Shown here one piece after another: positions 55,608-64,000 of a stretch of DNA of 64,000 bases. This stretch comes from Pseudofabraea citricarpa (taxonomy: Eukaryota; Ascomycota; Leotiomycetes; Helotiales; Dermateaceae): positions 186,001 through 250,000 of the forward strand of contig JAPWGK010000020.1 of assembly GCA_029641185.1 (NCBI GenBank), written 5' to 3'. The notes under the pieces were generated by a model. The model was not told the origin of the DNA, searched no databases, and worked only from the letters and a program-made list of their open reading frames with translations. Both the position numbers and the translations under genes were made by a program. Within the stretch, counting starts at the first letter, position 1. Each line of letters starts with the position of its first letter.

Positions 55608-58131
55608 TTATAAACCCTTCCATTAAGAACGGCCAGCTGAAACTCTTCTGAGTTATGTTGAAATAAAACAATTGCTAGTCAAGCTCAACAATATGAATTA
55701 TTGTGGCAATACATTTCTATCACCGATCAATTCTTATTTGTATCTCGCTAATACCCTATAAGACAGATTTTTATCCTAATTCGCTCCATGAGTCAGTCCA
55801 CACCACACTTTTCGCGTCGAAAACATGGCGAGCTGGGATTCGGTGTACCAATATATTTGTGCGACAAGACTCTCATTCTTGGACATCACTCCATGTGAAC
55901 GTGAAAGACACAATTGTGGTCCATGGTCAACTCCTACTTCGCGAAAGAGTATAGCACATGGGCGCCTACTATACCACACACTTAAAAGTAAGTACCCAGT
56001 TAGGGCAGTGAGATCTATAGAAACCAAACATTTTAAAACAACAAAATGACCCACTATTGAATGTGATGCTCGTGTGCTTCGATGGATTATGACTCGGCTT
56101 TGTTGAAATTCTCATTCTTATGGGTTTGCCTTATACTTTCAAGGTGTTGCTTATATCGTCAACCTTGTAGTAAGTCATTCCAGGCTGAAAGGCAACTTGG
56201 AATGGGAGTGAGGACAGGGCTTTACTGCGACTCAAATATTGAATGAAGTTGCACTTTCTTTCTCTTCAAGTATGCATTTACTAAGTTGGAGTCTTCGAAA
56301 GTTACCAACTAGTTTCTCTCTTGCACTGCATCAATAAATCGTTCTCCATCTTCAAGGTAAAGGGTTCTTAAGACGTCAAGGTGAGTTACCTGGGAGTTGT
56401 TGCGTTTGGACATCTTTGCTTTGAGATTGTAGCTATTTTCTACATATTAGCAAACTCTTGAGCAGAGTTTGGAAATAACGTCCTCATCTAAATTTACTAA
56501 TAATTCCAAGGCATAATTAAAAGTTGATTGCTCGCAAATTCTTGAGTAGCAAAGGCGCTGAATTGTCAAAATAATAATCTAGTTGTTGGAATGTACTCAG
56601 ACACAAACAAATGTGCAATAAATTGCAACAAACTTTATCCTCCAAAACATGGCCTATTCCGTAGTTCTAGATCGCTGTCTTGAGTTCATATTATGCTATC
56701 CGCTCTTTCGCTCATCTATCCTAGAAATTATAGGGTTTTTATGCTACAAAACCAGTTGCAACCCACTTTGTTACTCATCCTAGAAGATGTCACAAGTAGA
56801 CTTCTATACGTGCTGTTGTACGCATGAGTATTCTTCCTTTTCAGTACAAGGTCTCTTGGAGGTTATACGTTCTAACCAAGAACTGATTTCCAATGTTCCG
56901 ATCAGGTTTCGGTTCAAAAAATGACAAGTCACAAGTGAAAACACAGCATTAGGATAAGTGAGGCAAACTCTTAGAAATTTATTTCTAGCAACCAACGTAT
57001 CCACCCACAGCTATGATCCACTGCTCTTGGGTATGGATTTACTATGTCACTACCAGCGCCGCCATAATCATGCACTACCCCATATCACTTGCAGCAGAGG
57101 AAGTTATTGGGGATTTATGCTACACCTGTCGAGATTGGGTTGCAGTAGTTCCGTCAAAGAAAATGTCGAATATCAGCAGCAGTAACTAGGTGAGCGGTAA
57201 ATCTTGGTAGCTATTTGATTTAAGCAATAATACTGGTTTCAATCGACAGCAGAAGAACAAGCACCGGCTTCACTTCTGCTCCAGCTCCCGATGCCTCCCT
57301 TTATATATGATTCAACTTTCTTAGATGAATGTTTGGGGCAAATGTATGTTTTTGAAATATGAGACCCCATATCTGATTATTCAATTATTTTCGAGGACTG
57401 CTTGAGCATTGTTCTAAGCATTGATGTCAGATGCACAAGCATATGTCGTTTTGGTTTGGGCTGGGTGTATACTGCTCGTAGGTTAGAAACTAATATTCAA
57501 CCCAATTCTCATTTTCTTTTCACACGAACTGAGATAAACACCGTATAGATGACATGCTACCAGGGCTCTGGAACTGTGCTCTTACGATTCTCCTTGTTTC
57601 CTGTCCCGACGAATATGTGACAGTAGCATAGCTGCATCTCCTGGTAGCCATGCGCCTACAACTCTCAGTACTTGATGATAATAGTGATAAGTGTTCACTT
57701 CGTTTCTACGACTTAATCTTCAATGGACAGCACAGCATTTTACTCACAGTCTACATTGAACACTTCTTCTCAGTCTGATCGTGGTCATTGGGGTTCTGGC
57801 CGATCTTTTCAAAGAAAAACTGTCGTGCGCTTTAAAGTGTTTTATTTAAAGTGTTTAAAAGTTGGGCACTGGTATTAGTACTATCAGGTAGAATTGTGTT
57901 AAGACCAGTTTTTTTTTATAGACCTGACCCTCTATCTTTACATCCTCGTCATGTTTCGAGGCCATAAATGGCTTTGTGATCCTGGGCCTCGGACAGACTC
58001 GATCCATACTGACTCGACCAAGTGGGAAAGTCCAAATTTGACATCCTGGAGTTTTTGGCAGTGCCAACCAAGATTTCACTGTGATCCATTCTGAGTTGAA
58101 ATCAACATGTGATGAGGATATTTTAACTTAA

Positions 58132-58690
58132 ACGCGTAACGCGTCCTTTGTCTTAATTGCTTTCGAGATACCGGTAAGCTTGGTCGTCGTTAGACACACA
58201 TGGAGATAGAGAACCCGAGTAAGAAAGCAAAGAAGAGATGTGTTGGTGTTGTACCTATGCATGGCCACTCCCCACGCCTCCCATCTCATCAAACCCATCA
58301 CCGTGAATCTGAATTGTTAATGATTGCCGCGTTGAGAGCAGAGAGGATGAACAATAGCCCGGACACGCCAGACGGTCAGCCGGGCTCCGGGGTAGAACTG
58401 CACGCTTACCTAATCCGGCATTAGCGCTCAACTGACCTTTAACCTTAGCGAGGTCCACGAGGCTGCCCGCCAAGCTGGACCTTCGCTTCTCAACTTCAAC
58501 TTCAGCATCATCTTCATCTTAAACCTCGACTTCACAACCTCATCTACGATACAACACTCTTGAATACCCTTGATTCTGGTGCCTGTGCAGCTTCGGTTGC
58601 TACAGCATACGGATCCGCCAGTCATTCGCCAAAACCCCCTTGTACTGCGCCGCCGTTTGACTTTGCCTACCACACCGATTGTGAACGCGT
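58132..58690 (+). promoter_or_regulatory. Three MluI boxes upstream of the DUF7918-like gene
   Basis: ACGCGT occurs at 58132-58137 and 58139-58144 (as ACGCGTAACGCGT) and again at 58685-58690, only 52 bp before the start codon. This is the MBF-type G1/S element. Function is inferred. Confidence 0.55.
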
Positions 58691-58741
58691 AAAAGGCACG
58701 ATTAATCTTTTCAAAGATATCTTCCAGCAGTTTCAGCAGAC

Positions 58742-60584
58742 ATGCCAACCTTCAAAGGAATCGCAGTTTCCCTCCACAGTAATGGCCACCCACTCCCTGA
58801 GCTTTCAGTAACCCGACAATCGAAATTCTCACGGATCAATACCTACATACCGGTGCCACGAGCCAACCTATCCTCGGAATCAGCTTCAAATAAGCCCGAA
58901 CCGTCGAAGTTCGCAATATCTATAACTCTTTTAACGAATGGCTTAGCGGTACCCTACAGTACGCCAAAGGCGACTCCATCTGATCCATATCCCAAGCCTG
59001 TCATCGTGGGGCAGGCTAGTGAAGGCGGCAGAAACGGGGGCGCCTCAATCAGTCCATACATACCTATTACGAAATCCGAAAATGAGACAATCGCAGCTTA
59101 TATCTACTTCGACGGGCGTGCAAAGGAAGAGGTGGCTACATTGCTCCGACCAGGAGAGGAGACTTGGGTAAATTCACGCTGGGTGCAGGTTTCTGAATCC
59201 GAAGGAGGTGGGCTTGCTGAGCGCGAGTTTTTGTTTCGCGAGGTCGGTCTGGAGCGCTGGCTAAATGGCCTCGACCTCGAGGGCAATGATGCTGCTGCAA
59301 AACTCGAGAGGCGAAGACAAAAGTTTGCCAAACGCCGTAGCCGTCGGAAGGACGAAATGCTTGGTGGTGATGAGCTTATGGGTAGAATGTCGCCAAGGAA
59401 GACGTCCGGCCCAGGTGTCCTAAGATATGGCGCGGACGAGCGGTCACCAATGGAAAAATTATCTGATGACGATGAATCTTTCAGCTCGGATTCCGATGAT
59501 GAGCCGCCTGAAGCAACTGGACAAATCAAAGTTGCTATGTTCCGTGTATTAGCATCAGGAGAAATCAAGAGGGGCGAATATTCTCCTCAGTTCGATGCAC
59601 ATGATGATGATGAAGAAGCTAGCAAAGGAAATGAAAACGGCGGTGGAGATGCAGATATTGACCACACAACAAGTTTTGCGAAGCCAAAGACATTAGACCC
59701 AAAATCTATTAGCACTCAAACTGTAACAGGTATTGACGGACCAGACAAGCCATTCGCGACCTTCACCTTTTTTTATAGAGGCGAACGTACGTCAGCCCCT
59801 CCTTTATTCATGCCGGGTCACTAACGATACATCACAGGCCAGCTACAAAAAATGGGTATTCTAGCGTCAAGTAAACCGCCCAAGTCTGTACCTGGTTCAG
59901 CAAAGCGACGCTCAACACAACTGGACTTTTCTAATCTGAACCCTCTGAAGCCACAAGGCACTGTCGGGTTTTCGTCATTTAGAGATAATGACCCCTCTAC
60001 GAATAGACGGAACAAGGCAAGGAAGAAGAGCAATGGAAGTATTGGAGGCGCCATGATAGAGGATAGTGACGACGACGACGACGATGACTCTGCAATTGTG
60101 GGAAAGATGGAAGATATCGATGATAAGGATGTCAAGACTCATCTCAATCCCGAAGATGTCAAGTTTCAGGGCGAGCTGGCAGACGGAGTCGGACGTATCA
60201 AGGTATTTCCCCAGAATCTGAAATAATTACGTGGCAGCAATTGACCAAATATCACAGCTGAAACGCCAGCACTCTGCAGAACCGACTAGTGCTAGTAATT
60301 CACGAAGGTCGCCAGGGTCCATAGATTCGCCGTCATTAGAAGCCACACCTCCTGAACTTGAGAAGGCCACAGATTCGGTCTTACCAAGTAGTACTTTCGC
60401 AGGCAGCTTACCTGATGACTCTGTCGTTGGTAGTCCTTTGAAGAGACACAGAGCCAGCTTGTACGACACTAGCAACGATACCATGGAGAAGCGGATGGGC
60501 CTAGATGTCGTGTCCGCTGCGGAAGCAGCTCAAAAGCCATTACCAGCCTCAGATGTGAAGGATGAGATGGAGGAAGAGTTATGA
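58742..60584 (+). CDS. Fungal protein of unknown function, DUF7918-like
   Basis: Three exons (58742-59786, 59838-60202, 60258-60584; introns 51 and 55 nt) give about 578 residues. The first 330 residues look like a beta-rich fungal domain: FKGIAVSLHSNGHPLPEL, an INTYIPVP stretch, AAYIYFDGRAKEEVATLL, FLFREVGLE, GQIKVAMFRVLASGEI and FATFTFFYRGERQLQKMGIL. This order (target-binding beta start, YIYFDG, then FxFxYR near the end) resembles DUF7918 proteins as I remember them; the match is not certain. The rest is disordered with acidic runs (EDSDDDDDDD) and basic patches (RRRQKFAKRRSRRKDE, RRNKARKK), suggesting a nuclear protein. For the last intron I chose the acceptor after ATATCACAG because the nearer CAG gives a stop. 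Confidence 0.75.
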
Positions 60585-61029
60585 GGCTGATGATACCTAG
60601 ACAAGCAAAGATGATTTCTAATTGTGGGACTATTACAAGCTATTGGCATTGGAAAGTGGCATAGCGCTGATGAGTCTGAGAGAAACCAGTTCTCAATTGG
60701 CATGCATGGGTGCATCACCAGCGCTCCTTCGTATGATGTAGTCTCTAAAATACCCAAAGGCAACAACACTATAATGTTCTTGCACGTGCGTAGTATAGTA
60801 CCATATGAACTGAAGCTGTCAGATTGATATTAAATGGGGTAATTGAACCCCGTGTTGACGTGTGAGAGGTGGGGGTTGATGAGACCCCTGTACGTGGTGG
60901 ACTAAAGAGGCAGCTTGCAGATGACATAAAGTAGCATGATTTCATTTCTAGACTCTTTAAAGAATTCCACCGATCTTTACATGAGACCTTTCTTTTGATC
61001 TCGGATTGATTTCTTCAGTACTGTTCATC
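60585..61029. other. Intergenic between tandem plus-strand genes
   Basis: 445 bp with the 3' UTR of the DUF7918-like gene and the promoter of the hydrolase gene. No gene seen. Confidence 0.55.
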
Positions 61030-63404
61030 ATGCTGGTTTCATATCTGATTCTTCTCTACTCGGTTGTTTCCTCATCTTCTGCTTCAGAACAGCATATTCT
61101 GAAGGATGGGGGTGCTGGACCTCTTGATGAGCAATTCGCAGAACTCGTCAATAAAACTCTGGAATTATGGAAGGTACCTGGCCTTGCGATAGCAGTTGTT
61201 GATGGCGATGAGGTTTTTGCGGAGGTGAGTTCATAGGTACTTCACACAAGTTCCGGGTCTTTGTTATGGGTTATCTTCCAGGTATAGTTATCTGTCAAGC
61301 GACCATTTTTTAAGTCCGAATGCCAATCAAGATGAGATATGGCTATTATCAAATTCAAAAATCTCTTCTGTGCCGTATGAAATCTATACTCAGAATATAC
61401 AGGGTTATGGCATCGCCGAGTATCCAGATATCAAAGCCACACCGTCGACGCTATGGTACTGCGGAAGCACCACCAAAGCCTTCACAGCATCCGCCATCTC
61501 GCTCCTCATCGACGACACGTCTAATTTCTCTGCCGTGGACTGGACGACACCCATTTCGCAACTCATTCGTGACGATTTTGTGCTTGAGAACGACTATGCA
61601 ACCACGCACATCACTATTGAGGATGCGCTCAGTCACCGTACAGGACTCCCGCGACACGATCTCGCATATGGCGGATTCTATGACGGGCATGAAGCTACTC
61701 CTAGGGATATCGTTCGATCATTGAGATACCTCCCGCTTACTTTTGAACCCCGGACTACTTACTCGTATTGTAATCTCATGTATGTTGTTGCTGCGCATGT
61801 CGTTGAGGTCTTGACGGGGACTTGGTTGGGTGATTTTTTGAAGGAGAGGATTTGGACGCCTTTGGGGATGGAGTCTACTGTGAGTTATGCTTTTTTTTCT
61901 TCTACTTTTTCTTTTTCTTCTTTCTCTTCTTCTGGGTTGCCCTATTCTGAGTTGCATTTGTATATCACTTGTGCTTGTTACAGTACCTTTTACTTGTAGT
62001 TGTTTTCTATTCGACTCTTTTGCTTTGCTTTTTTTATTCTTGTTGAGTTGTAATAATGCTTAAAGTACATGTCCGGTCATGTTGAAAAGTTGGCATTCTT
62101 GTCTTGGGCATCGGCTCAGGAAAATGATTCCAAGTGATTGGGGAGTTCAAGTCCATGGTTCTCAATATTTTGTAATGAGCAAGGCTCATTTACCAGACAT
62201 CTCTCAGTTCAGAGATGGCTGAAGCAGTATATATTTCAAAGCAAGATATAAGTCCACGGGACGATTGACAGGCAATCTCTGAATTACTATTCATCTCCAC
62301 AACTCTTCAAGGCCTCATGACTAAGTTAAGCCCCAGTACTTCTCAACAACCGACGCAATCGCCGCTCCAAACCATCTCGCCCAAGGGTACGACCACTACA
62401 ACAACACATTCCATGCCGTGCCACACATGGACTTCCAAAGCGTGAGCGGTGCAGGGAGCGTCATCTCCAACGTGCTCGATTACTCCAAATGGATATCCTC
62501 TCTATTATCCCAGTCCGGACCGCTCTCTGCATCGGGCTACAAAAATCTCTTTAAAGGCAGGATTCTGATCAACGAGCCCGAATCCGGTTGGGCATTCACG
62601 GGCCAGGGCGCCTACGGGTTGGGATGGGATCTCCTTATCTACAAAGGACACCGTCTATACCAGCATTCTGGGGGCATGGAAGCTTTTGGAGCTGACGTAT
62701 TCGTGTTTCCGGATCTTAATTATGGACTCGTGGCATTTGGGAATACGGCTGGGACGTCGAATGCCGCCGAGGAGAGATTACTGTGGCATCTTGTGGATGA
62801 GAAGTTAGGGATTCCTGAGAGTGAGAGGTTTGATTGGAATAAGAAGTAAGTTATTGCCCCAACTCTCCCCACAATACATACGTATGCACATACAGAAATC
62901 CTCCTTGGCCTCACATACTCTACCTATACTTACCAAATCCAACTGGAATACAGAAACCTCGCAAGCCGAAACATCCAAAAGTCACGCTACGCAAACGCAA
63001 CATCCATCTACTATCCTGACCTGCCATCTCCTCCTCTCCCTCTCAGCATTCCGCTAGAGAAATACACTGGTACATATAACCATCCCGGCTACCAGAATTT
63101 CACAGTGACGCTGAAATCCACCACCACCACCACCACCAGCAATGCCGACAACAACGAGAACCAAACATTGTACGTCGATCGCAGCGCAGCTACATGGCAG
63201 GTGGGATTCGATCTTCAACACGTCTCGGGGAGTTACTTCATCGCGTATGCCGATTCGTTGAATGCACCTGAGGGTGTATTTAAAGACGCTACAGCGGCTG
63301 AGTTTAAAATCGGGAGTAATGGTGTTCCAGTCAAGCTTGGGGTAAACCTTGAGCCGGAGATGGGCTTGGGGGGGAGGATTTGGTTTACGAGGATCGCGGA
63401 TTGA
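61030..63404 (+). CDS. Secreted beta-lactamase-fold serine hydrolase
   Basis: Four exons (61030-61224, 61403-61879, 62337-62845, 62954-63404) give about 543 residues. An N-terminal signal peptide (MLVSYLILLYSVVSSSSAS) is followed by WKVPGLAIAVVDG, GSTTKAFTA with the S-x-x-K active-site pair, SHRTGLPRHD, YSYCNLMY with the Y-x-N motif, and a C-terminal YGLGWDLLIYKGHRLYQHSGG, the H-x-G that replaces the KTG box. These are the marks of the class C beta-lactamase/esterase family (Pfam beta-lactamase), which in fungi includes LovD-like acyltransferases and peptidases. A small beta domain follows (LEKYTGTYNHPGYQNFTVTL). The substrate is unknown. Three introns are 178, 457 and 108 nt, much longer than elsewhere in the window; the coding joins are nevertheless smooth. 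Confidence 0.88.
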
Positions 63405-63742
63405 TGTTTCTAGGATATGTGATTAATGAGGGTAGAAAGTCTCTGATCAAGGGAAATATAATTAGGCATTGAATAAGATAAAAACATTCCTCTGGGATTT
63501 AAATGATATCTTGACAGTGGCAAAGAAAACTAGCTGTGTGTTGTACAGCTACTCATCGAGGCCTTGCTAGATTCCTACACCTGGTGGCTCAAGTCTTTCT
63601 ATAATCCTTCATGTTTCTAAAGACCGGATTTGAAAACTTGAATTACCCATTAACTGACACCATTCATTTGAGGTGCGGATCCTTCATCCAAATCTGCCCT
63701 CAAACACCCAAGCAGACAGTGTCTATATTTACCATCCTCAAC
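63405..63742. other. Intergenic between convergent genes
   Basis: 338 bp between the two stop codons; contains 3' UTR-like AT-rich sequence only. Confidence 0.6.
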
Positions 63743-64000
63743 TTATCCCTTCCTCCTCAACCCCAAAACATCACTCAATTTCACATCTCCTTTTCCACCC
63801 CATCCAGCAACCCCACTCTCAACCTCCGGTCTAACTTTAACATACCAACCCCAAGCCATACGATCCAGCTCGTCTCTACTGACATGTTCCACCCAACTAG
63901 CAAACAACAAATCCAGTGCCCCAAGCAGCAGTCCAAGATTCTCCTCTTTCTCTCTATCTAGCGCAGCGCCAGATTTCTTCTTCTTTTTTGCAGTCTCGGT
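63743..64000 (-). CDS. C-terminal part of an unidentified gene (partial)
   Basis: Reading inwards from the window edge on the minus strand gives 85 residues without a stop: a lysine run (TAKKKKKSGAALDREKEE), a helical segment LGLLLGALDLLFASWVEHVS, then RDELDRMAWGWYVKVRPEVE and GWGGKGDVKLSDVLGLRRKG-stop. The hydrophobic/acidic periodicity and the conserved-looking Trp residues suggest a real folded domain. The overlapping plus-strand frame (63611-63961) is Pro/Ser/Thr-rich and looks like its shadow. I do not recognise the family. Confidence 0.75.
   Translation of the reverse strand, partial: TETAKKKKKSGAALDREKEENLGLLLGALDLLFASWVEHVSRDELDRMAWGWYVKVRPEVESGVAGWGGKGDVKLSDVLGLRRKG

Larger units (their letters stand above)
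55256..58741. other. 3.5-kb mostly AT-rich gene-less region
   Basis: Between NTF2 and the DUF7918-like gene, whose starts point apart. From about 55650 to 58100 the sequence is A/T- and stop-rich without recognisable motifs, as in decayed DNA, but no transposon ends or proteins could be identified. The last 600 bp hold three ACGCGT boxes and a C/T-rich leader. Confidence 0.5.

Noticed and set aside
1..64000. CRISPR arrays, bacterial operons, rRNA or tRNA genes
   Set aside because: No spaced identical repeats and no convincing tRNA or rRNA sequence were found by reading; a tRNAscan/Infernal run would be needed to exclude single tRNAs.

Overview
The window comes from the nuclear genome of a filamentous ascomycete (Pezizomycotina). 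Almost every gene is split by introns of about 46-60 nt with GT..AG ends and CTAAC/CTGAC/CTAAT-type branch sites. The gene set includes a DASH subunit, Aim21, an acid trehalase and a fungal phosphoketolase. A leotiomycete (Helotiales) is my best guess from overall protein style, but that is inference. All gene models below were built by hand from reading frame, splice signals and remembered family motifs; no database search was run.

Layout. 0-7.3 kb: tail of an unidentified gene, an omega-type glutathione transferase, and a head-to-head pair of acetate kinase (-) and phosphoketolase (+). These two enzymes together convert sugar phosphates to acetate plus ATP through acetyl phosphate. 7.3-14.0 kb: a 6.7-kb gene desert, first AT-rich, then full of simple repeats and TACAGTAC-type palindromes. 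It ends at a C2H2 zinc-finger regulator resembling yeast Nrg1 (14.0-15.0 kb). 16.4-20.7 kb: two spliceosome genes, PRP31 (-) and CLF1 (+), share one short divergent promoter. 21.0-22.7 kb: PIN-like/auxin-efflux-carrier family transporter. 22.7-26.6 kb: no gene seen. 26.6-28.9 kb: an Arg/Ser-rich DUF3824-type protein. 31.1-31.9 kb: a secreted, probably GPI-anchored Ser-rich protein with an 11-residue repeat.

32.2-42.2 kb is dense: a SurE-TTL fusion (Pby1-like), an unrecognised protein rich in TP/SP sites, DUO1 (DASH), RNH202 (RNase H2 B) and MCM10. The last four form two divergent pairs, and both shared promoters carry ACGCGT (MluI box) and E2F-like motifs, as expected for G1/S-regulated genes. 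42.6-46.0 kb: acid trehalase. Directly upstream of it (46.0-46.7 kb) is a mosaic of pieces of RPS16, RPL27 and 6-phosphogluconate dehydrogenase genes, joined at intron/exon-like borders and broken by a stop and frameshifts, followed by diverged repeats to 47.4 kb. This is the most unusual object in the window. 47.6-50.8 kb: AIM21. 53.1-55.3 kb: TVP18 and NTF2, both with micro-exons. 55.3-58.7 kb: a mostly AT-rich stretch with no clear gene. 58.7-60.6 kb: a DUF7918-like acidic protein with three ACGCGT boxes upstream. 61.0-63.4 kb: a secreted beta-lactamase-fold hydrolase. The window ends inside an unidentified gene on the minus strand.
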